A stretch of 64,000 nucleotides of DNA from Schistosoma haematobium (lineage: Eukaryota; Platyhelminthes; Trematoda; Strigeidida; Schistosomatidae). The stretch's first letter is position 1. Every line of letters starts with the position of its first letter. A program made the translations under genes and the position numbers. Shown here piece after piece: positions 24,227 to 36,179 of this stretch. The stretch covers positions 15,183,501-15,247,500 of the forward strand of contig NC_067201.1 in the NCBI RefSeq assembly GCF_000699445.3, written 5' to 3'. Under the pieces are notes generated by a model, which was given only the letters and a program-made list of their open reading frames with translations, was not told the origin of the DNA and did not search any database.

Positions 24227-25675
24227 ATGGAACCTGTAATGGAAAAGTTGGATATTCATTCAACTCCTGAAGCTATTGAGGATTATTTGGAAAGGTTCGA
24301 AATTTGGAGCATGACCAAAGAAGATGATGAGGATGTTAATATTGTGGCACACTTCCTCACATTCATTGGGAGAGAAGCGTACAGCTTATTAAAAACTTTA
24401 GCATGTCCAGAAAAACCTATCTCACTCCCTTATGCAACTCTTAAAGTGCTATTATTAAGTCATGTAAAATGCACCAGTTTTGAATGCCGTGAAAGGGCGA
24501 AGTTTCATAAGACGATTCGTCAAAATGACCAAAAGGCTCGGGAATTCATCCTTGAATTACAGAAACAAGCTGCCAAGTGTAATTTCGGTGATCAACTTCA
24601 TGTGCAACTGAGAGATCGATTAATTGCAGGAATTAACATACCGAGTTTGGAAAGAGAGCTGTTAAAAATGCCAAACTGTTCCTTTCAAGATGCTAGGACT
24701 GCGTGTATTAACTACGAAGCAGTGAATGAACTTGATATCCAGTCGATGAAGATTTCTGATACTTTGCTTAGTCGTCATGATGAACTACAATCTCAGGGTC
24801 AATCAAACTTGCGTTCATTTAACAGTGATTCCTATTCTCGTGTAAATATGAAAGGTGTTTCAACGAGGAATTACAAAGCAAATCACAAAGGTGAGATGAA
24901 GTTTGGTAAATGTTTATCATGTGGAAAGTTTCATGCTCGCAATCCATGTGTATTTCGTAATGCTGAATGTTTTAAATGTGGTAAGGTAGGACACATTCAG
25001 TCAGTATGCAAAGCTATTGTTCATTTTGCTTCAAGCTGTACTAAATCTTGTAATTTAAATTTAAATAATTCGGATGTTTCTAATGATCATTTATCTTTAT
25101 CAACGATTTCAAAAGACAGTGCAGAGTCATATGACAGTTCAGAGTTAGATGAAATCCAGAATTCTTGTGAGACAACAGTTCCTAATCAACCGATTTATCA
25201 GAATTCTCATGCTATTGTACCAGGTATGACTTTTCCTAATGATTCACATATTTCTAATGAAATTACTTGCAATATTGAGGAAAATATGTTAAATGAACCT
25301 AATCATGATCGGAAACCTGATGTGGTTAGGATAGATGCTGGTTTTTCTAACGATCCTACGCTCTGCAATGACAGTCCTAATGAATTTCATGAGAATATTT
25401 CAGAAGAATCAAATCCTGATGTCATATCATATATTACCTCTCCTCATAATGCATTTGATCCTTGTGAAAAACCTGCTCAATGCGAAGCACGAGTACTAAG
25501 TGACCTCGAGTTTGATTACATGTCGGATGATTTCATATCAATTGCTGTTTACCCTTATCACAAAAACAGTTCTAATGTTTACTCTAAACAATGTGAGAAA
25601 TATGTTTTAAATGAAGCCACATTATTCATAACTTGGGGATATAAAGATCCAACATTATTTCGTGGGGGAGGATAG
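24227..25675 (+). CDS. Gag polyprotein of a Gypsy-type LTR element
   Basis: 482 residues from the ATG at 24227, 11 bp after the LTR. Residues about 1-200 have the character of a retrotransposon Gag capsid: a helical, charged region with YLERFE near the start and FHKTIRQ and FILELQKQA further on. Residues 229-241 (CLSCGKFHARNPC) and 248-261 (CFKCGKVGHIQSVC) are two CCHC zinc knuckles that would bind RNA. A long Ser/Asn/Asp-rich tail follows, ending LFRGGG. That ending resembles the final residues of some Gypsy Pol proteins, so the frame may be an internal-deletion fusion of Gag to the end of Pol (inference). The frame is intact. Its role would be to package element RNA in particles assembled with a helper element. 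Confidence 0.85.
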   Translation: MEPVMEKLDIHSTPEAIEDYLERFEIWSMTKEDDEDVNIVAHFLTFIGREAYSLLKTLACPEKPISLPYATLKVLLLSHVKCTSFECRERAKFHKTIRQNDQKAREFILELQKQAAKCNFGDQLHVQLRDRLIAGINIPSLERELLKMPNCSFQDARTACINYEAVNELDIQSMKISDTLLSRHDELQSQGQSNLRSFNSDSYSRVNMKGVSTRNYKANHKGEMKFGKCLSCGKFHARNPCVFRNAECFKCGKVGHIQSVCKAIVHFASSCTKSCNLNLNNSDVSNDHLSLSTISKDSAESYDSSELDEIQNSCETTVPNQPIYQNSHAIVPGMTFPNDSHISNEITCNIEENMLNEPNHDRKPDVVRIDAGFSNDPTLCNDSPNEFHENISEESNPDVISYITSPHNAFDPCEKPAQCEARVLSDLEFDYMSDDFISIAVYPYHKNSSNVYSKQCEKYVLNEATLFITWGYKDPTLFRGGG

Positions 25676-25919
25676 GATTGAAAAATCTATGGTTCAAATT
25701 CTAGATATTAATGATTTCAGTACAAAACCGATATGCTGATTGTATACAATTCCAGGTGGGTCTGTTCCGATTTCGTTTGTTAATTCCAATACTAATGAGC
25801 ACTTTCTAGATACTACAAAGTTTTTATCTTATACGATGTCGGACAGACTCAGGATGAACTTAACAAGAAGACGTACAACCGATTACAAACACTTATACTT
25901 CTATTTAAGCTGTGGCGGA

Positions 25920-26071
25920 TGTGGTGTTTGAATGGACTAATGATACCTTTGTACTGGTTGAATGTTTGATTTCGAATTCTAAATACAATACATTCGTTGG
26001 TGCCTGTGTCTTCTTAATTCAATTTCGTTAATCCTGGAATTCCTAATTCATACGACAATTAGAATACTATA
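25920..26071 (+). repeat. 3' LTR of the Gag-only element
   Basis: It differs from the 5' LTR by one C/T and one G/A change near its end. The short preceding stretch CTGTGGCGGA is only weakly purine-rich. A better polypurine run (GTGGGGGAGGATAGG, about 25663-25677) overlaps the Gag stop, far from the LTR. Confidence 0.85.
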
Positions 26072-28007
26072 AAGCATCATCACAAAGAATGGATCTCTAT
26101 AGAAACACTGGACAAGATCAAAGAAAGGAAGAACAAGCAATTAACAACAGCCGAACGCAGGCAGAGAAAGTCCAAGCACAAGCTGAATACATGGAAGCAA
26201 ACAAGCAAGTAAAGAAGAGCACTAGAGCCGACAAGCAACGACGGCGGGAAACGCTGCAAGAGAAGGAGATATGAAGCAGCTTTACAATACAACGAAGAAA
26301 CTAGTAGGGAAATATAGTAAACCAGAGAGACCAGTCAAAGACAAAAAAGGCAGGCCAACCACTGAAATTCAGCAACAGCGGAACAGATGGGTAGAGTACT
26401 TCGAGGAACTCCTGGATAGGCCGGCTCCAATGAATCCACCGGATATCGAAGCAGCACACACAGATCTTCCCATAGATGTCAATCCACCAACGATGGAAGA
26501 AATCAGAATAGCCACCAGACAAATCAAGGGTGGAAAAGTAGCAAAACTCGACAATGTACCAGCTGAAGCACTGAAGTCAGACATCGAAGTAACTACAAAC
26601 ATGTTTCACCTTCTATTCAGAAAGATTTGGGAGGAGGAACAAGCGCCGATGAACTGGAAAGAAGGACACCTCATCAAGATTCCAAAGAAAGACCTGAGCA
26701 AATGTGAAAACTACAGAGGTATTACACTACTGTCAATACCAGGGAAAGTCTTCAACAGAGTGTTGCTGAACCGGATGAAAGACGCAGTAGACACCCAACT
26801 TCGGGATCAACAAGCTGGATTCCGTAAGGATCGATCGTGTACAGACCAAATTGCAACACCACGGATCATCGTCGAACAATCAGTTGAGTGGAACTCGTCA
26901 CTATACATCAACTTCATTGACTATGAAAAGGCGTTTGACAGTGTAGATAGGAGAACGTTGTGGAAACTTCTTCGACACTACGGAGTTCCTAAGAAGATTG
27001 TCAACATTATCCGGAACTCATACGACGGAATGCAGTGCAAGGTCGTGCATGGAGGATAGCTGACAGATGCATTCCAAGTAAGGACTGGAGTCAGACAAAG
27101 TTGTCTACTCTCTCCCTTCCTCTTTCTTCTGATGGTCGACTGGATTATGAAGACCTCGACATCTGAGGGAAAACACGGAATACAATGGACAGCTCAGAAC
27201 CAATTAGACGGTTTGGACTTTGCAGAAGACCTAGCCCTCCTATCGCATACACACGAACAAATGCAGATAAGGACAGCCAGTGTAGCAGCAGTCTCTGCAT
27301 CAGTAGGCCTCAACATACATAAGGGGAAAACCAAAGTCCTCAAATACAACACGGAGAACAGCAATCCAATCACTCTTGATGGAGAAACTCCGGGAGATGT
27401 AGAATCCCTCACATACCTGGGAAGCATCATCAATGAACAAGGAGTATCAGATGCAGACGTAAAGGCGGGGATTGGCAAAGCAACGACAGCATTCCTACAA
27501 TTGGAAATCATATGGAACTCAAAGCAACTTTCAACCAATATCAAAGTCATAATGTTCAATAAGAACGTCAAGGCAGTTCTACTGTACGGAGCTGAATTTT
27601 GGAGAACTACAACAACCACCATCAAGAAGACACAAGTATTTACAAATGGTTGTCTACGCAAGATACTCAACATCCATTGGCCGGATACCATCAGCAACAG
27701 CCTTCTATGGGAGAGAACAAACCAGTTCCCAGCTCAAGGGGAAATTAGGAAAAGACGATGGAAATGGATAGGACATACATTACGCAGATCATCAAACTGC
27801 ATCACGAGGCAAGCCCCAACTTGGGATCCTGAAGGGAAGCGGGAAAGTGGAAGGCCAAAGAACACATTACGTCGGGAAATAGAAGCAAATATGTTAAGGA
27901 TGAATAAGAACTGGAAGGAGCTTGAAAGGATTTCCCAGGACAGGGTTGGATGGAGAATGCTAATGAGCGGCCTATGCTTCTTCACGAGGAGTAACAGGCG
28001 TAAGTAA
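26072..28007 (+). pseudogene. RTE reverse transcriptase, degraded
   Basis: Continuation of the RTE frame after the nested insertion. A frameshift lies near 26250-26275. Next come FHLLFRKIWEEE, KCENYRGITLLS, QQAGFRKDRSC, the motif A region YINFIDYEKAFDS (about 26906-26944) and VVHGG, with a TAG at 27057-27059. After the stop come motif B ([10 protein letters not shown], Ser for the usual Gly) and motif C ([10 protein letters not shown], Glu for the first Asp of FADD), about 27210-27240. The C-terminal part runs to the stop at 28005-28007. Catalytic-site changes plus stops make it inactive. Confidence 0.88.
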
Positions 28008-28025
28008 GTAAGTATATTATTAACA

Positions 28026-28822
28026 GTGAACTATCAGTTGTGAAGTGTTGAGAAATCAGGAAAGACACAGATAGACAAAGATATAGAAAGAGATTAGATG
28101 GACGGTGACTTATCTTGGTTAGAAACAAGTCTTTCATGCGTTGTTTTCTGTATGCGTGTTTCGCTCTTTCCTATATATCACACGCACAAACACGTACATA
28201 TACTCATTCCGCTTCAACCTCGTTCATGAATAATGACTGTAACGAATTAACAAAAGAAATACTACAGTACACGTTTAAATAGATGTGTCAATCAAAAAAA
28301 CTTTTTTTCTTTACGCTATTACTACTTAAAATGGTATTCACAACAAATATTCCCTTTTATTATTACATTTATAAGTATTAGTGGAATTTAGTATAAGAAG
28401 AATAATGCATGAAATCTGGGCGTAACACATAGATTCCACCGTCTTCTATTCTCTTGGTTACACACAATTTACGTACATATCGGTGGGTTGTATCAACAAA
28501 CGGGATCACGCAAAGCTTGCATAACAACACTACTATACGGAAAGTATACTGAACATATAAATAAACGGTAGTATTTATTTACGTCTATAATCATTAACAT
28601 TGATACCTGTTTATTAAGAGGAGGACAGATAGGAAAAACGGGAACGCAACCAATTTTTTCCATTTGTTAATAAGTTTATGCAGTTTCTTATAGCTCATTT
28701 GATGAACCATTGAACTAATGTTAAATTTTATACGGACTACTTCTTGTATGTCGTATGTATGTATGTATTCATGCATGCCTTATTTCCTAATTTTCCAGTT
28801 AATCCAACAATTACTTAATAAT
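28026..28822. other. AT-rich spacer between RTE and right arm
   Basis: No gene is recognisable. A GTAT-type repeat lies at about 28745-28770. Confidence 0.45.
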
Positions 28823-30015
28823 TTTTATTAATAATTGTTCCTTCACTCTATATTATTAGTACAGATAGTTCTACCCATTTCAATTCAGTAGCTAATGGAA
28901 TAACGTGATAGTGTTTTCAAGTGAACGGTAGTGGATTCAGATCATGGAGTGGAGTGGGACATCACTTCTAGGATACAAGCACATCAAACTGACGAGTTGT
29001 AGGTAGGACGAAATGTTGCGTGCTGAATTCTACTGATGCTTACCATCCATCTCTGTTTAAATTGTATATAATTTCCGAAAAATATAATAGGTAAAATCCA
29101 ATCTGATCAGGCGCCTTATTCTCATCACTTTTCCTGATATATCTGTGTTCATACACAGTATTTCATCTAAACGAATAATAGAATTTGTTGCTTAGTGATC
29201 ATATGAATATATACATATGTATTTGTATATCTATATGGAAAATGAATGAAATAAACTCACATTTGGACAGATTTATCTCAATTTTATTATAAAATAACTT
29301 AGCAACCAATATTATTTATCTTCATTGTTACGAGATAATTACACATTTTACTGATGATAGGATGTTGCCATTAGTAGTTATCGCCGTCATTATTATTATT
29401 ATTATTATTATCATTGGTATTATTATTATTATTATTGAAAGAGTGAAATAATAATTGCATCTTGTAAACCTAAGTACTTTGAAGTTGAAATGCGAATATG
29501 AATGAATGTATGTGCCTGAGTGCTGTATTTCCATGTGCATGTTCATATGTGTGTGTGTGTGTAATGCGGAAGTGTGGTGATGTGAGTTGAGTTTACTTCA
29601 ACTATTATTTAGTATGTAAACAATTATTATCTGTACCATCATTATTGTTTCTTCTAATGTAACAAAAAGATCATGTCAGCATAATTGTGATGTTGACATA
29701 TGTTAAACTTCGATAATCTCTTCCACAATCTCAGTGTGAGTGGTTAAGTTAATTAATTCACTGTTTAAATAACGGAGGATATACATCGTGTCACTGACGA
29801 AGAATCAAATACAGTTTAATGAAGAGGATATTCTTTTGACAGATTCCGTTTATGAAATCTATACAGTTTTGTTACTAGTTGACTTATGTGATTGAGAGTC
29901 TTATAATGATCAAATATTGTGGTGTTATAGAAAATAAAAAATCGAAATCAAAACTGATATTGTATCATAAGTTGTTTTGAGAATATCGACTATCTCAATG
30001 AAGTTACGTGACTAT
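28823..30015 (-). repeat. Right arm of a 1.2-kb inverted repeat
   Basis: Inverted counterpart of 20811-22010. The spacer between arms is 6.8 kb, of which 5.2 kb is the RTE nest, so the pre-insertion palindrome had a loop of about 1.6 kb. The same accidental peptide with an Ile run can be read from both arms. Outside the arms the flanks are unrelated. Confidence 0.85.
28888..29055 (+). repeat. SINE family A inside the right arm
   Basis: Worn tRNA-like head and hammerhead zone with CTGACGA (28989-28995) and GAAA (29010-29013). Stem II is weak (GTTG with GGAC) and stem I barely pairs, so self-cleavage is doubtful. Confidence 0.65.
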
Positions 30016-30214
30016 ATATGTATGTAAATTATGTTTACTAGGTAAATAAGTTATGAAAATGTATTCGTATCAATATTAGTTATGGTTTAAATTAATCCCA
30101 TTTTTGATATTCAGATTCGAAATTTGAGCAATCTTTGTAAATGTGCATTCTGTGCAAATTTCCTCGATATAGCCAATTTGTTGCACTTATTTTCTATTGG
30201 AATAGATGGACTTA

Positions 30215-30367
30215 TGTTGGGAAGGGGATAACACGTTGACGTTTGAAGTGACAATGCTGAGTTTGGGTTCTAATGTGATCATCAGCATATCGAGACACGG
30301 GTACATCCGATTTATCAGTCCAAAATAGATCGAGACGCGAATTCCGGGTTTCACTGCTAACTGTAAC
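30215..30367 (+). repeat. SINE family A, degenerate
   Basis: Fragments of the tRNA-like head (GGGATAACACGTTGACGTTTG) and a decayed hammerhead zone. It ends just where the following - strand RTE has its 3' terminus. Confidence 0.5.
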
Positions 30368-30373
30368 GTTACT

Positions 30374-33300
30374 CATTACTTACTTACTTACGCCTGTTAA
30401 GGAGCATAGGGCGCCCACCGACATTCTCCATCCAACTCTGTCATGGGAAGCCCTTTCTAGTTCTTCCCAGTTATTATTCAACATTTTCATGTCTGCTTCC
30501 AACTCTCAACACAGTGTGTTCTTAGGCCTTCCCATTTTCCGCTTCCCTTCACGATTCCAGGTTAGCGATTGCTTCCGGATACCGTTTGATGATTTCCGTG
30601 ATGTTACATTCTATCCACTTCCAATATCGTTTCGTAGTTTCCTCTTCAGCTGGAAGTTCGTTTGTTCTCTCCCACAGAAGTTGTTGCTGATGATATCTGG
30701 TCAACGCACATTGAGTATCTTACGTAGACAACTGTTCATAAATACCTGTGCGAATTCGATCATGGTTGCAGTAGTTCTCAGAGTTTCGACTCCGTACAGT
30801 AGAACTGTTTTGGTGTCCGTGTTGAAGATTGTGACTTTGATGTTGGTTGACATTTGTTTCGAGTTCCATATGTTCTCCAACTGTCTGAATGCTGTCCTTG
30901 CTTTGTTGATCTTTGTCTTTTTGTCTGTATCCGATCCTCATTGTTCATCGATGATGTTTCCCAGATGCATGAGATTCAACCTCTTCGAGATTTTCTCCAT
31001 CAAATGCGTTTGAGTTGGTGTTTTCTGTGTTGTGTTGTAAGTTGTTGCCTTTTCCCTTGTGTATGTTGAGGTTTACTTGTTCAGAGACTGCTGCTACACT
31101 GGTTGTTTTGACCTGGATTTGTTGGTGTATATGAGATAGAAGTGAGTGGTGATCTGTGAAGCTCAAATCGTTTAGTTGGATGCAAGCTCTCGATTGTATT
31201 CCATGCTTCCCTTCAAATGCGTAAATCTTCATGATCCAATCGACCACCAGAAGAAAGAGGAAGAGGGAGAGTAGACAGCCTTGTCTAACACCGATCTTCA
31301 CTGGGAATGATTCTGTCAGCTGTCCTCTATGCGCGACTTTACAGTGTGGTCCGTCGTATGATTTCAGGATGATGTTGACGATCTTCTCGGGTACTTCACA
31401 GAGTCGAAGTAGGTTCCATAAGGTTCTCCTATCCACAATACCAAATACTTTTTCATAGTCAATGAAGTTGGTGTGTAGTGATAAATTCCATTCAGATTAT
31501 TGTTCAACGATAATCTATAGTGTCGCGAATTGTTCTGTGCACGACCGATCCTTACGGAATCCAGCTTGTTGATCTAGAAACTGAGCTTCTACTGAATCTT
31601 TCATTCGGTTCAGTAACACTGTTGAAAACGTTTCCTGATGCCGACAGTAGTGTGATGAATCTGTGGTTATCACACTTCTTCAGACCTCCTTTTTTGGTAT
31701 CTTGGTGAGGTATCCTTCTTTCCAATCCATCGGTACTTGTTCCTTCTCTCAAATCTTCCTGAGTAGAGTGTGAAGCATATTTATATTTGCTTCTATGTCT
31801 GAGTTCAGTGCTTTAGCTGATATGTTATCAGGTCCTGATGCTTTCTCATTCTTCATTTGTCGGATGGCCATCCTGATTTATTTGATCGTTGTTGGCGTGA
31901 CATTTATAGAAAGGTATGTTTTTGCTGCCTCACTGTCTGGTGGATTCAATGGAGCTGATCCACTGAAGAGATTTACAAGGTGTTCTGCCCATCTGTTTCT
32001 CTGTTCTTCAATCTCGGTGATTGTCTTGCCGTTCTTGTCCTTGACCGGTTTCTCTGGTTTACTATATTTTCCTGTCAGTTTCTTCGTTGTGTCATATGGC
32101 TGTCTCATATCTCGTTCTCTTGAAGCTTTTTCCGCTGTCATTTCCAGCTCTTCTGCATATTTTTTGCTTGCCGGCTCTAATGCTCCTTTTCACTAGCTTG
32201 TTTGTTTCTGTGTATTCATCTTGTGCCTTAACTTCCTCTGTTCTTGTTGGGATGTTTTTAGTCGTTGTCTTCTTGAATTTTGTATCGGGTTTCAATAGAG
32301 ATCCATTAATTGTGATGATACTGGGTGCGGCGCAACCCTTCCTGACACATTGAAGTCAGTGCTCCTTTGATATGTTTCCAGTTGTCCTTTACAGTAATTT
32401 CTTCTTCCTTCAGTAGATCCTATAATGCTTGGAACATGTTGTTGAGAGTTATCTTGAATTCTCTGAGTTCATCAGTATCTCGAAGGAAGGCTGTATTAAA
32501 CCTTTATAATGCCATTCCTCCAGCTGTCCAGTGTTTCTTTGGCTTCAGTTTAATTTCGGCCATAACCAGTTGGTGATTTGAAGCTATGTCAGCTCCTCTC
32601 CTGGACCCCACGTCTTCCATTGACCTTCCGAATTTTTTACTGATGGAAATATGATCTATCTGGTTCTCCGTGGTGTGGTACGGTGTGAACCATGTAGATT
32701 TGTGTATGCGTTTGTGGAGGAATATTGTACCACTTTTGACCATGATTTTGAAAGTGCTATGGCTGGTGGTCGACTGTTATGACCGCGTCACAAATTGTTA
32801 CATTTGGTCGTCGCTGATTGTTATGTCGGAATCGCTTATCAATTAAACTGGCAAAGCGAGGAACCACTGCGATTCCCACGACGAGAAAGTAAGAACACAA
32901 AGACTGGTATAAATGAAGATTTATTAACTCCAAAACGTGACAACGACTCGAGGCGAAAATACGCTCAATTATATATTGATTTGCACACCCATTTTGATTA
33001 TTAGTTAGGATGAAATCACAAATATGAAAAGTACCCAGAGTTTTAACAAATCACATACTACATGTCATTTCATGTTAATTTAATACCGGAATATTGTATC
33101 TTGAGTAAAACACCACATTCATATAGATTAATGTTATAACGAACAAAATATCAAAGTGGAAACCGAAACACATACTACACTAATTAATCATCATATTCAA
33201 TTAAACAAACGGAAGTAATGTTGAACAAAAAAGTCATAATGAGTAAAAGACTGTAATTTTGACTTTTCATCCCATCATATCAGAAAGCACATAGAATTGT

Positions 33301-34049
33301 CAGTCTCTCATCACTCTCATCCCTTTCTTTCAGTCCATGTAGCTGCATTACGTCCTCATATCCGGTATTGTCTATTCTGACATCGGCGTTTACTTCTTCC
33401 ATCAGGATTTTCAGGTCTTTTCCTGTGCACCTCGCTATGATTGATTGCAGCCTCCTGTAAAACTGGTCTTTATCGTCGTTAATGCTATCATTGGTGAGTG
33501 CATAACATTGTATGACATTCATTGTGATTTCCTCTTTCCTTATTTTGAAGGATGCTTTAATGATTCTGGACCCATGAGATTCCCATCATATAAATGCTCT
33601 TCGTGCTTGTTTGAGAAGCATCAGTGCAGATCCTTGTGTGTGCGAAGCATTTTCAACATTTCTCTCGAAGCTTATCTTCCACTGATCCCGAGAACTGACA
33701 AGTTGTGTCTCCTCATTTCTGTGGCTATTTGACTGGTCCTCTCGGTCTCTCTCATTGTCCGAACATTCCAAGTACTTATATTAATTGTTGCTTTGGTTGT
33801 TAAAAGGAGCATCGACATCATGACTTCTGAAATACCTTGGCTTTCATTATAAGGCGTCATAATTCTTCTGAATGACAATTCCCTAACTATTAGGGCAGAG
33901 TTTAAATGTTCCAAATGATTTTTTATGGTTAGCGTTTTTTTAAAGTAAACTTGTTTCTTACTGGATGGAGTTGCTGATTCCATGCACAATCCTCCTCCTT
34001 TCCCAGGCTTGGGACCGACAGTAACCCTAGAAGGGCTACAGACGGAATC
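30374..34049 (-). pseudogene. Near-full-length RTE retrotransposon (copy 3), - strand
   Basis: The 3' end is at the left (TTAC repeats followed by the complement of AACAGGCG). The 5' leader lies near 34049, where the complement of GATTCCGTCTGTAGCCC aligns with the start of the 22828 copy. In between, on the - strand, are an N-terminal segment, TWNVRTM, an endonuclease with EEVNADVRID and RGADIASNHQLV, then reverse transcriptase fragments with YRF/RFITLLSASG and VRQGCLLS. Many stops and frameshifts. Without the nested solo LTR the element is about 3.1 kb. No clear target duplication was found. The right-hand 870 bp of reverse transcriptase matches copy 2. Confidence 0.85.
32755..33282. mobile_element. 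Solo LTR, 528 bp, nested in RTE copy 3
   Basis: It starts TGCTATGG and ends CATATCA (TG...CA termini), bounded by the 5-bp repeat GAAAG at 32750-32754 and 33283-33287. It splits the RTE endonuclease frame between LCAF and the next segment. No protein is encoded. The likely origin is recombination between the LTRs of a former full element. It shows no similarity to the 152-bp LTRs nearby or to family E. Confidence 0.82.
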
Positions 34050-36172
34050 ACCTGTCTATATTGAGCTTTAATAGCAAACTTATAGATTAATTTATTGTAA
34101 TATTTGTAAACTCTTTGCATAAATCCATAAAGTACCCATAAACCTATGTATATAGACACATATCTTTAACATTCATTGAAATCGAATACAAAAGAATAAC
34201 TGAATAATTAAATAAATGGAAAGAAATAAACTGATGGATAAATATCAGTTAGCATATTATGTTTTACGAATAAACAACAAATTGAAAGAATATCAAGCGC
34301 ACATCAATCACCACAAGTCATTCAATCAGCTTACCATTGAATATACATATAATTATATACATATTCTTTAATGGTAACAAATGATGTTCAATAGGTAAGC
34401 ATAGACAAGTTAAATTATAAAAATCTGTCAAATTTGATTAACAGAATGAATAAAAATTAAATAAAGTTCAAAATAACATGATTGTCATCTTGTCTGTTAG
34501 TTTCGTTACTTTTTCTTCTTCTTCATCATCGTCATCATCATCATCATCAACATCATCGCCATCGTCATCATTAATATCAATCATTGACATATTCCTCATT
34601 ATTTTTATTTCCATTTAGTTTATAAAAAACAGACCTATGGTGATAATAAGCGCATAATTGCTCAGGCGCGTTTAAAAATTGACATAAAACACAGATTCAT
34701 TGAAGGTGACAGAAAATATGTCTATGTGTGTGTGTGTGTGTACGTGAGAGAGAAATAGACAGAGCTGAGAAAATTTAATTAGAAACTAAAATGTTTCCTT
34801 ATTTTTTTAATGATTTTAGTAATCTCTGTGTTAGTTATTCATTCAATATTTTTCATCTCAAATATCAGTCTACCTTGTGAATAAAGTTAATCAACTAAGG
34901 TATTTGAAATATTAGTAATTTTGCAAATAAGGATTATACTTTTAAAATTGCAAAAATGACATTTTTCCATCTTTTCTTTAATGTTTGAAAACTAATTCCA
35001 TTTTAAATCATATTCATTTCTTTTTTGTCAGACTAAGTTCAACACTTCATGGTGTACACCATAAACAACCATTCGAAATCAGGAAACACTGAATAAATGT
35101 TTCGTATTAGTGTTGGTCTCCTCGGTGGCGGTGTTCGTCTATAAGATTAATCTACACAAACCATATTGTCGTAGTAATAATGTGCACACTGATGACTAAC
35201 CCTAAGGAGTAATTCCAGGAGTTTTAATAAAAAAAACTGTAACCAGTACAGTTCAGTCATTTTGATCGTGAGACCAATATCATCAGCAACAATGGACGAT
35301 GGTTTCGTAATACTAGAAATTGATTAAAGTCAGATATGTAAAACATCGAATGCTGTGAGACTTATATGACATAGGTTCAAGCTCTAATGCGATCGTAAAC
35401 GGGTCTCATACTAGGACGAAACAAATGCTCAACGATTCCTGGTTTTGATCAGTTTTCTAACTAAGACCAAACCATGATGTAAATTAGGTAATTCTACAGT
35501 CTCCACAAATCTACCATAATAATAAAGTCAGTGTTAGCTAATGGTGCTAAGTGAATAATGGTCAACATCATGTATAAATTTGTAAACTTATAACATGGTC
35601 ATATGTCTTTTTTTATCTTTGAAGTGATCTCTATCATGATGATAATTCAAGAATATCAAATAATATTCGCTATAAAAGAAAACAGCTTCCAAATTAGTAA
35701 CCGTTTTGTAATCGAATCCAATTATTCAATGTCTTTATAGATATTTGTATGGCAGTTTACATATACAGTTTGTTGCATCGTTAAAATATCCATGTCACTA
35801 AAGAGTTGAGCATGATAGATTGCTTACTGAAACATCAGTTTATTTAATATTATTTGATCACTGCATGGCGGCCACTGTCATGTCTACCTAGTCCTGTTTA
35901 GTAATGATCACTCGTTTAAGTGAATTAATATTGTTCGTGTTATCTTAGGATGCTAGGAGGTTGACGGTAGCCGACAGGAATCCATGGACAGTCGTTAATA
36001 AGACAAACTCTGTAATCTTAAGAGTACTGTTGATCCTAGTGAGATTCAAATTTAAATTACTTACCCCTTTAACCCAAGACGTTATCAACAACTTCCTATA
36101 TGACTGAAATATTCACGAATGATTGGTTACTGAGTAGTGAACATTGTCATGTGTGACTACAATAAACAATAG
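34050..36172. other. AT-rich DNA with simple repeats and SINE traces
   Basis: CATCAT-type repeats lie at 34510-34570 and a GT repeat at 34723-34742. A degenerate family-B copy occupies about 35250-35480 on the + strand (GGACGAAAC still visible), and a weak family-F trace is near 35940-36030. No gene. Confidence 0.45.
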
Positions 36173-36179
36173 ATATTTA

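Larger units (their letters stand above)
24064..26071 (+). mobile_element. Gag-only LTR element (TR-GAG-like), nested in the RTE
   Basis: Two direct repeats of 152 bp (24064-24215 and 25920-26071) flank a single open frame for Gag. The 5-bp target repeat AAGCA lies at 24059-24063 and 26072-26076, and removing the element restores continuous RTE sequence. The LTRs differ at two positions I could find, so the insertion is young. There is no protease, reverse transcriptase, RNase H or integrase sequence. The element must be moved by proteins of a related complete element. The plan matches the TR-GAG class described in plants; I know of no trematode report. Confidence 0.88.
22828..28014 (+). mobile_element. 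Near-full-length RTE-clade retrotransposon, with nested LTR element
   Basis: The element starts ACTCCGCCTGTAG with a short leader, contains an apurinic-type endonuclease domain and a reverse transcriptase, and ends AACAGGCG followed by GTAA-type repeats. It is flanked by the direct repeat TATTATTAACA (22817-22827 and 28015-28025). Without the nested insertion and its duplication it is about 3.17 kb, the size expected of schistosome RTE elements such as SR2. It is inactive: at least four in-frame stops and one frameshift were seen. The order of events is readable: the RTE landed in the spacer of the inverted repeat, then the LTR element landed in the RTE. Confidence 0.9.

Noticed and set aside
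20811..30015. Pure assembly artefact for the inverted arms
   Set aside because: The arms differ by several substitutions and indels and have unrelated flanks, which a mechanical fold-back would not give. Long-read confirmation is still worthwhile.
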